From Pelomonas sp. SE-A7 (GTDB taxonomy: Bacteria; Pseudomonadota; Gammaproteobacteria; Burkholderiales; Burkholderiaceae_C), in assembly GCF_030345705.1 (NCBI RefSeq), contig NZ_JAUASW010000002.1:124001-188000 (forward strand): DNA of 64,000 bases, in the 5' to 3' direction. This document shows positions 40,704 through 51,000 of the stretch, piece after piece; the first letter of the stretch is position 1; the number at the start of each line of letters is the position of its first letter. Under the pieces are notes generated by a model. That model was not told the DNA's origin. It was given only the letters and a program-made list of their open reading frames with translations, and ran no database searches. Position numbers and translations under genes: made by a program.

Positions 40704-41345
40704 TCAGCGCATCTTGGCTTGCGGCACCGTACGCAGCTCGCCGGGCAGCGAGGCGATGTACTTGGCGATGGCCTTCAGCTCTTCGTGCTTGAACTGCTTG
40801 ACCTGGCCGGCCATGATCGCGTTGCCGCGGCCGACCATGGGGTTGCCCTCGGTCTGGTAGGCCTTGAGCGCCACGTACAGGTAGTCGGCATGCTGGCCGG
40901 CCAGCTTGGGATAGGCGCCGTCGACGGGCTTGCTGAAATTGGCACCGTGGCAGGAAGCGCAGGCGCCCTTCTCCAGCAGCTTGGCCACGTCGGTCGAGGC
41001 GGCAGCCGGGCCTTCGGCCGGGGCCGGCGCCTTGGCCTGCTGTTCGTAGTAGGCCGAGACGTCGGCAATGTCCTGCTCGGTCAGGCTCTGGGCGATGCCG
41101 CGCATCGTCGGGTGCTTGCGCTCACCCTTGGCATAGGCGTTCAGCGCGGCGCTGATGTACTTGGCGCCCTGGCCGGCGATCATCGGCACCTTGTGGACTT
41201 CGGGGAAGCTGGCCTGGTAGCCCGGGATGCCGTGGCAGCCGATGCACATGGCGATCTTCTTCTCGCCATTGGCGACGTCCTGGGCCTGGACGGAGCCGGC
41301 GATCAGGGCCAGCGCGGCGAGCGAAATCTGCAGCAGTTTCTTCAT
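40704..41345 (-). CDS. Dihaem cytochrome c4-type protein
   Basis: Periplasmic electron carrier of 213 residues with a signal peptide (LLQISLAALALIAGSVQAQ). There are two c-type haem sites, CIGCH near residue 35 and CASCH near 130, each at the head of one of two similar halves, with distal methionine ligand regions around HPTMRGIAQSL and NAIMAGQVKQF. This duplication and length match cytochrome c4, which passes electrons from the bc1 complex to terminal oxidases or denitrification enzymes. The ATG for MKKLLQIS begins the signal peptide; longer open frame upstream is not credible. A perfect terminator follows. It diverges from the MoxR gene. Confidence 0.92.
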   Translation of the reverse strand: MKKLLQISLAALALIAGSVQAQDVANGEKKIAMCIGCHGIPGYQASFPEVHKVPMIAGQGAKYISAALNAYAKGERKHPTMRGIAQSLTEQDIADVSAYYEQQAKAPAPAEGPAAASTDVAKLLEKGACASCHGANFSKPVDGAYPKLAGQHADYLYVALKAYQTEGNPMVGRGNAIMAGQVKQFKHEELKAIAKYIASLPGELRTVPQAKMR

Positions 41346-41433
41346 GATCCCGAGGGTTCTGTTCTTACACCGGCGGGCATTATAGGGCGGCCCGTATACT
41401 GGTCCGCCGCCTCTGTCGTCCTTGATCCACGCC

Positions 41434-42290
<857 letters not shown>

Positions 42291-42291
<1 letters not shown>

Positions 42292-42890
42292 TGGCGGGCA
42301 ACATCCTCGAGCCCGTCACCCTCGCGGGCCGCCACGCCCGCCTCGTTCCCCTGTCGGCCGACCAGTTGGAGGGCTTGAAGCAGGCCTCCGCCGACGGCGA
42401 GCTGCACCGGCTCTGGTACACCAGCGTCGCCGCGCCCGAGCGCATGGAAGCCGAGATCGCCCGCCGCCTGGCTCTGCACAAGGCCGGTTCCATGCTGCCC
42501 TTCACCGTGCTCGACGCCGAGGGACATGTCGCCGGCATGACGACCTACATGAACATCGACCTGGTGCACCGCCGGGTCGAGATCGGCTCCACCTGGTACG
42601 CCCGCCGCGTCCAGCGCAGCGGCCTGAACACCGAGTGCAAGCTGATGCTGCTCACGCACGCCTTCGAGACGCTGGACTGCATCGCCGTCGAGTTCCGCAC
42701 CCACCGGCTCAACACCCAGAGCCGCCGCGCCATCGAGCGCCTGGGCGCCCAGCTGGACGGCATCCTGCGCGCCCACCAGCGCACGGCCGACGGCCATCTG
42801 CGCGACACCTGCGTCTACAGCATCACGGCGGCCGAATGGCCGACGATCAAGGCCCATCTGCAATGGCAGCTGGAGAAACCCAGGGATTGA
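42291..42890 (+). CDS. GNAT-family N-acetyltransferase (RimJ/RimL-like)
   Basis: Protein of 199 residues of the GNAT_3 type that transfers acetyl from acetyl-CoA to an amine. Landmarks are the N-terminal LAGRHARLVPLSADQLEGLK, the strand FTVLDAEGHVAGMTTYMNID, VEIGSTWYARRVQRSGLNTE with the acetyl-CoA-binding loop, and the C-terminal VEFRTHRLNTQSRRAIERLG. The acceptor is unknown; RimJ/RimL relatives modify ribosomal proteins, others inactivate small amines. It is translationally coupled to the MoxR gene (TGATG overlap), which is unusual enough to hint at a joint role. A 167-base gap with inverted repeats follows before the S9 peptidase. Confidence 0.85.
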
Positions 42891-42906
42891 ATCGGAGGCC
42901 CCTCGC

Positions 42907-42940
42907 CCGGTCTTGCTCCGCTGAACGCGAGCAAGCCCGG
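42907..42940. repeat. Imperfect 12-bp inverted repeat in MoxR/GNAT-S9 gap
   Basis: Arms CCGGTCTTGCTC (42907-42918) and GAGCAAGCCCGG (42929-42940) pair at 11 of 12 positions round a ten-base loop. No T-run follows, so it is not a normal terminator. Confidence 0.65.
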
Positions 42941-42960
42941 TCGGTCCCCCGAGGGGACGA

Positions 42961-42993
42961 CGATGCATGCGGCGTCGAGCCGCATGAGCATCG
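42961..42993. repeat. Strong inverted repeat, second hairpin in the same gap
   Basis: CATGCGGC (42966-42973) and GCCGCATG (42979-42986) pair perfectly round GTCGA; outer arms CGATG and CATCG extend the stem with a two-base bulge. With the hairpin 20 bases upstream this resembles a REP-type intergenic element. Confidence 0.65.
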
Positions 42994-43057
42994 CCAACGC
43001 GGGCCGGCTTGGGAGCGGCCCGGCGCTCGGCCCACCACTCGATAGATAGGCATTGCT

Positions 43058-45082
43058 ATGGCCAACGGCAGAAAACCTTTTGACATCGATGCGCTGTGGG
43101 CGCTGGACCGGGTCGGGGCGCCCAGCCTGTCCCCCGACGGTGCCCAGGCCGTGGCGAGCGTGGTTCGCTACGACATGGAGAAGAACCAGGCGCGCTCCAG
43201 CCTGCATCTGCTGTCCACCCTGGGCGGCGAGCCGCGCGAGCTGACCCAGTGCGGCGACAAGGACGGCGCGCCGCAATGGAGTCCGCAGGGCGACCAGATC
43301 GCCTTCATCGCCCGCCGCGAGCAGCAGGGCGAGAAGGACGAGACGCCCCAGCTCTACCTGATACCGCCCGATGGCGGCGAGGCCCGCCGCATCAGCCAGC
43401 TGGCCACCGGCGTCGAGTGCTTCAAGTGGTTTCCGGACGGCCAGCGCATCGCCTTCGTCTCCTGGGTGTGGCCCGGGCTCAAGGGCGCAGCCGCGCAGGC
43501 CAAGGCCTGGGCCGCCCACAAGGATCGCAAGGCGACCGGCCAGGTGACCGAGGAAGCCCAGTACCGCTTCTGGGACCACTTCATCCCCATGGGCCGGGTG
43601 GCCCATCTGCATGTGCTGGACCTGAAGACCGGCAAGACCCGCGACCTGTTCGAGGGCACGGACTACGAGCTGGCCCGCGACGACCCGGGCCATGACGGCT
43701 TCGACATCTCGCCCGATGGCCGCCGCATCGTCTTCGCCTTCGATCCCGCGGCCGAGCAGCGCCTGGACCATTGCCAGGCGCTGGCCGAGATCGAGGTCCG
43801 CAGCGGCGCCGTCCAGCTGCTGCTGCAGGACAAGGATTGGGACTTCACGGCTCCGGTCTACAGCCATGCCGGACACCACCTGGCCTTCCTCGCCAGCCAC
43901 CAGGCGCTCAAGAGCACGGCACCCAAGCAACTGGCGGTGCTGGACACGCAAGGCCATTGGGCCGTGCTGTCGGAAGACTGGGACCATGAGGTCGAAGCAC
44001 CCTTGCGCTGGGATGAGGACGACCTCGGCCTGATGTTCTGCGCCGAGGACCGCGGCCGCCGCCACCTCTGGCGCTTCGACGTCAAGACCTGCGCCGCCTT
44101 CGTGATCTTCCGCGGCGGCCATGCAGCCAGCTTCGCTCTGGAGGCCGGCACCCTGCTGGTCAACCACGATGCACTGGACCATCCCTCGCGCCTCTCGGTG
44201 CTCGAAGCCGAGGGCGACGAGGAAGGCGAAGGGGCGCGCTGGCAGCGCATCGAGCAGTTCAACGACAAGCAGCTGGCCGGCCAACGCTTCGGCAAACAGG
44301 AGGAGCTCTGGTTCGAGGGCGCCAAAGGCGAGCCGGTCCAGATGTGGCTGCTCTACCCGCCCGGCTTCGACCCGCGTCGCAAGCAGCCGCTCTTGCACCT
44401 GATACACGGCGGGCCGCACACGGCCTTCGGGGACAGCTGGCACTGGCGCTGGAACCACCAGGTCTTCGCCGCCCAGGGCTATGTGGTGGCCAGCGTCAAC
44501 TACCACGGCTCCTCGGGCTTCGGCTACCAGTTCCTCGATTCGATCACCGGCGACTGGGGCCCGCTGGAGATGCAGGACATCGAGGCCGCCACCGACCTGC
44601 TGCTCAAGCGAGCCTGGGCCGACAGGCGCCGGCTGTTCGCCAGCGGCGGCAGCTATGGCGGCTACATGGTGGCCTGGATGAACGGCCACCTGAAGGCCGG
44701 CCGCTACCAGGCCTATGTCTGCCATGCCGGCTGCTTCGACTGGCAGGCCATGATGGCCGACGACGTCTACGGCGGCCATGCCCGCGAACTGGGCGCCTGG
44801 TACTGGGACGACGCGAAGCAGATCTCCAAGCAGAGCCCGGCCAGCTACGCCGGCGCGATGAAGACGCCGACCCTGGTGGTCCACGGCGCGCTGGACTACC
44901 GCGTGCCCGACGCCCAGGGCCTGGCCTACTACAACACGCTCAAGGCCCGCGGCGTGCCGGCCCGCCTGGTCTGGTTCCAGGACGAGAACCACTGGATCCT
45001 CAAGCCCCGCAACAGCCGGCTCTGGTACGGCGAGTTCTTCGCCTGGCTGGAACGCCACGACCCGGGCCGCAAATCCCGATAA
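43058..45082 (+). CDS. S9-family prolyl oligopeptidase-like serine peptidase (cytoplasmic)
   Basis: Peptidase of 674 residues without a signal peptide, so probably cytoplasmic, unlike the exported S9 protein at the left of the window. The first 400 residues form a beta-propeller of WD/PD40-like repeats (SPDGAQAVASVVRYDMEKNQ; WSPQGDQIAFIARREQ; ISPDGRRIVFAFDPA). The catalytic domain has LLHLIHGGPHTAFGD, nucleophile GGSYGGYMVAWM, Asp in HGALDYRVPDAQ and His in DENHWILKPRN. This form resembles acylaminoacyl-peptidase or dipeptidyl-peptidase types. It sits between the GNAT and VWA genes on the same strand, the next ATG following ten bases after its stop. Confidence 0.9.
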   Translation: MANGRKPFDIDALWALDRVGAPSLSPDGAQAVASVVRYDMEKNQARSSLHLLSTLGGEPRELTQCGDKDGAPQWSPQGDQIAFIARREQQGEKDETPQLYLIPPDGGEARRISQLATGVECFKWFPDGQRIAFVSWVWPGLKGAAAQAKAWAAHKDRKATGQVTEEAQYRFWDHFIPMGRVAHLHVLDLKTGKTRDLFEGTDYELARDDPGHDGFDISPDGRRIVFAFDPAAEQRLDHCQALAEIEVRSGAVQLLLQDKDWDFTAPVYSHAGHHLAFLASHQALKSTAPKQLAVLDTQGHWAVLSEDWDHEVEAPLRWDEDDLGLMFCAEDRGRRHLWRFDVKTCAAFVIFRGGHAASFALEAGTLLVNHDALDHPSRLSVLEAEGDEEGEGARWQRIEQFNDKQLAGQRFGKQEELWFEGAKGEPVQMWLLYPPGFDPRRKQPLLHLIHGGPHTAFGDSWHWRWNHQVFAAQGYVVASVNYHGSSGFGYQFLDSITGDWGPLEMQDIEAATDLLLKRAWADRRRLFASGGSYGGYMVAWMNGHLKAGRYQAYVCHAGCFDWQAMMADDVYGGHARELGAWYWDDAKQISKQSPASYAGAMKTPTLVVHGALDYRVPDAQGLAYYNTLKARGVPARLVWFQDENHWILKPRNSRLWYGEFFAWLERHDPGRKSR

Positions 45083-45092
45083 TTGCCCGACC

Positions 45093-46277
45093 ATGCTGAT
45101 CCCCTTCTTCTTCACGCTGCGCGCCGCCAAGCTGCCGGTCTCGGTCAAGGAGTACCTGACCCTGATCGAGGCGCTGAAGAAGGGCGTGATCGGTGGCGAC
45201 GAAGGCACGCCTTCGGTGGACGACTTCTACTTCCTGGCCCGCACCTGCCTGGTCAAGGACGAGGCCCATTTCGACCGCTTCGACCGCGCCTTCTCCGCCT
45301 ACTTCAAGGGCGTGGAGCTGCTGACCGATTTCAGCAAGGAAGTGCCGGCCGAATGGCTGAAGCAGCACCTGGAGCTCAACCTCACGCCCGAGCAGAAGGC
45401 CGCCCTCGAGAAGATGGGCTGGGACGAGCTGATGGAGACGCTGAAGAAGCGGCTCGAGGAACAGAAGGAACGCCACGAAGGCGGCAACCGCTGGATAGGC
45501 ACGGGCGGCACCAGCCCCTTCGGCAACAGCGGCTACAACCCGCAGGGCGTGCGCATTGGCGGCAAGGGCGGCAACAAGAGCGCGGTCAAGGTCTGGGAGC
45601 AGCGCAGCTACCGCGACTACGACGACCAGCTGGAGCTGGGCACGCGCAACATCAAGGTGGCGCTGCGCCGGCTGCGCCGCTTTGCCCGCGAAGGTTCCGA
45701 CCTGGAACTGGACCTGGACGACACCATCCACAAGACCGCCGCCAACGCCGGCTTCCTGGACATCCGCATGATTCCGGAGCGGCACAACAAGGTGAAGGTC
45801 CTGCTCTTGATGGACGTGGGCGGCACCATGGACGAGCACATCCACCGCGTCGAGGAGCTGTTCTCCGCCACCAAGAGCGAGTTCAAGCACCTGGAGTTCT
45901 ATTACTTCCACAACTGCGTCTACGACTTCGTCTGGAAGAACAACCGCCGCCGCTTCGCCGAGAAGTTCCCGACCTGGGACATCATTCGCAAGTACAACCG
46001 CGACTACAAGCTGATCTTCGTGGGCGACGCGACCATGAGCCCCTACGAGATCCTGCAGCCCGGCGGCAGCGTGGAATACAACAACGAGGAGGCCGGCGCC
46101 GAATGGCTGCAGCGCCTCACCCATGCCTTCCCCAAGTACGCCTGGATCAACCCCGAGCCGCAGGGCGTCTGGCAGTACCGCCAGAGCATTGCACTCATCC
46201 AGCAGCTGATGCACCAGCGCATGTTCCCGCTGACGCTGACCGGCCTGGAAGGGGCCATGCGCCTGCTGTCCAAATGA
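45093..46277 (+). CDS. VWA-domain protein (CoxE-like), putative MoxR partner
   Basis: Cytoplasmic protein of 394 residues. The N-terminal half is helical and charged (SVDDFYFLARTCLVKDEAHF; LEKMGWDELMETLKKRLEEQ), followed by a glycine-rich stretch (GTGGTSPFGNSGYNPQGVRI). The VWA domain begins at about 235 with VLLLMDVGGTMDEHIHRVEE. The metal-ion site normally reads DxSxS; here Asp241 is retained but the serines are glycine and threonine (DVGGT). A further Asp is in IFVGDATMSPYEIL. VWA proteins with CoxE-type layout usually partner with MoxR ATPases, and one is encoded 2.8 kb upstream. Its stop overlaps the tamA start as ATGA. Confidence 0.85.
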   Translation: MLIPFFFTLRAAKLPVSVKEYLTLIEALKKGVIGGDEGTPSVDDFYFLARTCLVKDEAHFDRFDRAFSAYFKGVELLTDFSKEVPAEWLKQHLELNLTPEQKAALEKMGWDELMETLKKRLEEQKERHEGGNRWIGTGGTSPFGNSGYNPQGVRIGGKGGNKSAVKVWEQRSYRDYDDQLELGTRNIKVALRRLRRFAREGSDLELDLDDTIHKTAANAGFLDIRMIPERHNKVKVLLLMDVGGTMDEHIHRVEELFSATKSEFKHLEFYYFHNCVYDFVWKNNRRRFAEKFPTWDIIRKYNRDYKLIFVGDATMSPYEILQPGGSVEYNNEEAGAEWLQRLTHAFPKYAWINPEPQGVWQYRQSIALIQQLMHQRMFPLTLTGLEGAMRLLSK

Positions 46278-48082
46278 CGGGCCTGCGTCTGCTTTGCGCC
46301 GCGCTGGCCCTCAGCCTCGGCGGCTGCGCCCTCTTGCGCAGCGAGTCAGAGAAGCCGGCCGCCAAGGCCGAGCAAGCCACGCTGGTCCAGGCCTACGAGC
46401 TGCAGATCGAGGCTCCGACCTCCAATCTGCGCGAGCTGCTTGAAGAGCACCTGGACCTGGCCCGCTTCCAACGCACGCCCGAGGCCGAGCGACCGAGCAG
46501 CGTCGAGCTGGACCGCTTGCGCCTGCTGGCCCCGGCCCAGGCCAAGGCCCTGCTGGAAACCGCCGGCTATTTCGATGCCCAGGTCGAGGCCAGGCTGGAA
46601 GCCCGCGACAGCAGCAAGCCGCTGATACGCATCCAGGTCACGCCTGGTACGCCCAGCCGGGTCCGCAGCATCGCCTGGGCCTTCGAGGGCGAGGTCGCCG
46701 GCCCCCAGGGCGCTGCGCTGCGCGAAGCCCTGCAGTCCAACTGGCCGCTGGAAGCCGAGTACCGATTCACGCAGACGCGCTGGGCCACGGCCAAGAGCGA
46801 GGCCCTGGCCCGCGCCCGCACCCAGGGCTATCCGCTGGCCCGCTGGGCCGACACCGCCGCGCGCGTGCTGCCGGCCGAGCATGCGGTGGACATCAGCCTG
46901 AGCTTGGACAGCGGCCCGCTGTTCCGCCTCGGCGAGCTGCGCATCGAGGGCCTGGAGTTCTACCCGGCCGAGGCCGTGCAGCGCCTGGCCGGCTTCGAAC
47001 CCGGCCAGCCCTACAGCGAGAAGGCCCTGCTCGACTTCCAGGACCGATTGCTCAAGACCCAGCTGTTCGACGCGGTCACCATAGACATCCAGCGCGAAGC
47101 CGAGCAGTCCAGCGCCACGCCGGTGATCGTGCGGGTGCGCGAGGCGCCGCGCCAGCAGGCCACCACCGGCATCGGCTATCACGCCAACACCGGCCAGCGC
47201 GTGCTGCTCGAGCATCTGCACCGCCAGCCCTTCGGCCTGCCGATCCGGGCCCGCACCAAGCTCGACCTGGGCCGCGACCTGCGCGCGGCCGAGCTGGAGC
47301 TGTCCTCCTACCCGCAGCCCGACATGCAGCGCAACCTGATGGCCCTGCGCGGCGCCCAGGACCGCTCGGGCGACAAGATCGTCGACAGCTTCAGCATCCG
47401 CCTGGGCCGGCTGCGCGAGACGGTGGAGAACGAGCGCCTGGTCTTCGTCGAGGCCCTGCGCTCGCGCGAAAGCTCGGCCACGGGCCGCATAGACGGCGGC
47501 GCCCTCTCGCTCAACGGCAACTGGACCCGCCGCCGCCTGGACAGCGTGCTGTTGCCCACCGAAGGCCATTGGGCCAAGCTGGAACTGGGCCTGGGCCGCG
47601 CCGACAGCAGCGTGGCGCAGAACGGCATCTTCGGCCGCGCCCTGCTCAAGCTCGGCTGGTACAAGCCGGTCGGCGGCTGGTTCGCCAGCGCCCGCACCGA
47701 GGTCGGCCAGCTGCTGGCCGCCGATGCCGTGGGCATCCCCGAGACCCTGCTGTTCCGCGCCGGTGGCGACGACTCGGTGCGCGGCTATGCCTATCGCTCG
47801 CTGGGGCCGCTCAAGAGCGGCCTGGCCGTGGGCGGCCGCTCGCTGTGGACCGGCAGTGTCGAGCTGGCCCGGCCGGTGAGCGCTGAGCTGTCCAGCGTCT
47901 GGGGCGCGGTCTTCGTCGATGCCGGCCAGGCGGCCGAAAGCTTCGGCCAGCTGAAGCCCGACCTCGGCTGGGGCGCCGGCGTGCGCTGGCGCAGCCCGGT
48001 CGGGCCCTTGCGGCTCGACGTGGCGCGCGGCCAGGCCACGGGGCGCTGGCGCTTGCACTTTAGTGTCGGGATTGCGCTATGA
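46274..48082 (+). CDS. tamA: TamA, Omp85-family outer-membrane assembly protein
   Basis: Outer-membrane protein of 602 residues that with TamB forms the translocation and assembly module for autotransporters and other envelope proteins, now also linked to phospholipid traffic. Three POTRA domains occupy about residues 45-270 (for example RLGELRIEGLEFYPAEAVQR, AGFEPGQPYSEKALLDFQDR), and the barrel follows with the Omp85 loop-6 motif in GGDDSVRGYAYRSLGP. The N-terminus contains LALSLGGCALL, a lipobox, so the protein may be lipidated, which is not the case in E. coli TamA. The ATG overlaps the VWA stop and the TGA overlaps tamB, giving a tightly coupled pair. Confidence 0.92.
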   Translation: MTGLRLLCAALALSLGGCALLRSESEKPAAKAEQATLVQAYELQIEAPTSNLRELLEEHLDLARFQRTPEAERPSSVELDRLRLLAPAQAKALLETAGYFDAQVEARLEARDSSKPLIRIQVTPGTPSRVRSIAWAFEGEVAGPQGAALREALQSNWPLEAEYRFTQTRWATAKSEALARARTQGYPLARWADTAARVLPAEHAVDISLSLDSGPLFRLGELRIEGLEFYPAEAVQRLAGFEPGQPYSEKALLDFQDRLLKTQLFDAVTIDIQREAEQSSATPVIVRVREAPRQQATTGIGYHANTGQRVLLEHLHRQPFGLPIRARTKLDLGRDLRAAELELSSYPQPDMQRNLMALRGAQDRSGDKIVDSFSIRLGRLRETVENERLVFVEALRSRESSATGRIDGGALSLNGNWTRRRLDSVLLPTEGHWAKLELGLGRADSSVAQNGIFGRALLKLGWYKPVGGWFASARTEVGQLLAADAVGIPETLLFRAGGDDSVRGYAYRSLGPLKSGLAVGGRSLWTGSVELARPVSAELSSVWGAVFVDAGQAAESFGQLKPDLGWGAGVRWRSPVGPLRLDVARGQATGRWRLHFSVGIAL

Positions 48083-51000
48083 AGCGCGGCCATCGCTGGT
48101 CCCTGCTGCTGGCGGTGCCGGCCGTCGCGCTGTCGTTGGCGGCCGGCACGGCCCTGCTGCTCAAGACCGAAGCCGGCACGGCCTGGCTGCTGCGCCATCT
48201 GCCTGGCGTCGAGGTGCAGGCACCTCAGGGTCCGCTGCTGGGCAGCTTCTCGGCCCGCCACGTGTCGCTGGACATTCCCGGCGGCGACCGACTGCTGATC
48301 CAGGGCCTGCGCTGGCAAGACCTGGCACTGGACCTGTTCCCGCTGAAGCTGGCCACGCCGCTGCTGGCGGCCGACAAGCTCGAATACCGCAGCGCGCCGA
48401 CCGCCAAACCCAAGCCGCTGCAGGCACCTACGGATCTGCATTTGCCACTGGCTGTGGAGGTCGACAAGCTCGAGCTCGCCGAGCTGATCGTCCCCGGCCT
48501 GGAGAAACAGCCGCTGCGCCAGCTGCAGGCCTCGGTGACTCTGAATGGCCGGCATGAGATCAAGCTGCGGCGCCTCAAGTGGGACCGGCTGCAGATGGAA
48601 GGCCAGCTCCATCTCGGCGCCGATGCTCCACTGCTCTTGCAGGCGACGCTGAAGCTGCAGGACGACGGCAGCCTGGGCCGCCCCTGGGATGCGCATTTGC
48701 AGCTGAGCGGCCAGCTGAGCGAGATCGCGGTCCAGGCCGGCCTGCGGGCTGAGGCGCAGGCAATGCAGGTCCAGGCCCGCGTCCAGCCCTTTGCCGCCTG
48801 GCCGCTGGCCTCGCTGCAGGCTCAAGTCGATTCGCTGGACCTGGCTGCCCTCTACAGCCAGGCGCCGCACACCAGGCTCACGGGCAAGGCCGAATTGAAG
48901 TCCATCGGCTGGCAGCAGCCGGCCCAGTTGCAGCTTCAGCTCAGCAATCCGCAGGCCGGCCGCTGGGACCGCGAGCGCCTGCCGATCCGCCAGCTGCAGG
49001 CCAGCCTGCAAGCGAATCCCGAGCATCCCGAGCTGTGGCATCTGCAGTCGCTGGACCTGGACCTGGGCAGCGCCGGCCGCGTCACGGCCCAGGGCCGCCA
49101 GGCCGCCGAGCAGCGCTGGCAGGTCGAGGCCCGCGTGGCCGAGCTGCGCCTGGCCGAGCTCGATGGCCGGCTGGCGCCGCTGCGGCTCTCCGGCCCGCTC
49201 AAGCTGCAAGGCCAGGGTCTCACCGGCAAGCGCAGCCTGCAGGCCCAGCTGGAGGGCCGGCTCGAATCGCGACCGGCCACGCCGCTGCAGGTCCGCCTGG
49301 CGCTGGACAGCCAGGACCAGCATCTGCAGCTGCGCCAGCTGCTGCTCGAATCCGGCACGGCCAAGCTGCAGGCCACGGCCGAGCTGGACCTGGCCGAACG
49401 CTGGCGCGCCAGCGGCCAGGCTACGGTCCAGGCACTCGATCCGCGTCTGCTGTGGGCCGGCCAGGCCGGGTCGGCCTGGCAGCGCGGCGAGCATGGCCTG
49501 AATGCCGAGGCGCGCTTCGACTTGCGAGCGCCTGCTTCATCGGCCTCTCGCTGGCCGCTGGGGACGGCGAACCTGCAACTGCTGCCGAGCAAGCTGCAGG
49601 GCCAGGCCCTGCAGGGAGAGGCCAGCTACCTTGGCGAGGCCGACAGCCGCCTGCAGGCCAGCTTCGCCAGCGGTGAGAACCGCTTGCAGCTGAGCGCAGA
49701 CCCGACCGGCGCGCGCGCCGAGCTGAAGGCGCCGCAGCTCGCCAGCCTCGCTCCGCTGCTGTCGCTGTGGCAGATCAAGCTGGCGGGCGCCGCCGAGGGC
49801 AAGCTCCAGACACGGCTCGATGCCGCACTGAAGCCTGTCGCCGCCACTGTTGAACTGCAGGGCCGCGACCTGGTCGTGGCCAGCCCCGGCAGCAAGGACT
49901 GGAAGGCCACGCGCCTGAACGTCTCCGGCGAGCTGGCCAGCGCGCTGGACGCTCCGCTGCGCCTACAGGTCCAGCTCGACGGCCTGGGCCAGGGCCAGGG
50001 CCACATGCTCGGCCGCGGCCTGCTCGACCTGCAAGGCAGCTGGGCCCGCCACCAGGCCCGTATCGAACTCGATGCACAACTGGCGCTGAATCCCACGCTG
50101 CAGTCCTTGCTGGCGGAAGGCCCGACGCTACCCAGCCAACTGCGCAGCTCCTTGCAAGGCGGATTCGACCAAACACCGCTGGCAGCGGGCGACCACGCCC
50201 TGCGCTGGCAGGCCAGGTTCTCCGAACTGCTGGCGCGGCCCGCGCGGCCGCAGGCCCAGCCCTGGCTGAGCGGCAAGGACCTGGGCCTGGCCCTGGACTT
50301 CGATGCCGGCCTTTTCGTAGGCCCCAGCCGCTTCTCGCTGTTGCCCGGCCGGGCCGAGATCGGTGGCGCCGCGCTGGCCTGGCAGTCCGGCCGCTGGCAG
50401 GCCGCTCGCCAGCAGGCCGAGCCCGGCCAGCTGCAGGCCGATCTGAAGCTGGAGCCGCTGGCCATTGCACCGCTGCTCAAGCGCTGGCAGCCCGACTTCG
50501 GTTGGGGCGGCGACCTGGTGGTGGCCGGCCGCCTGCAACTGCGCGCCACGCCCCAGGTGGAGCTGGACATCGAACTGCAACGCGAACGTGGCGACCTCAG
50601 CGTGACCGACGAGCGCGGCCCGCAGCAGCTGGGGCTCTCGGCCCTGCGCCTGGCCCTGCAGGCCCGAGACGGGCGCTGGCAGCTGCAGCAGCAGTTCGAA
50701 GGCAGCAGCCTCGGCCGCTTGAGCGCCACGGCCAGCGCCAAGGCAGAGCCGCTGGATCTAATCCCCGGGCCGAAGTCGCCGCTGGACGGCAAGCTGCAGG
50801 CCGATGTGGCCAACCTGGGCCTTTGGGGCCGCTGGGTGCCGCCGGGCTGGCGCGTGGGCGGCCAGCTCGAGGCCGGCATGCAGCTGGCCGGCACGCTGCA
50901 GGCGCCGCAGCTGATAGGCCAGGTGCAGGGCCGCCGGCTCTCGCTGCGCAATCCGCTGCTGGGCGTGGACGTGCGCGACACCGAGTTTCTGCTCAAGCTC

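Noticed and set aside
42815..45208. 797-codon minus-strand frame opposite the second S9 peptidase
   Set aside because: No recognisable motif; the plus-strand peptidase has its catalytic triad and propeller repeats.
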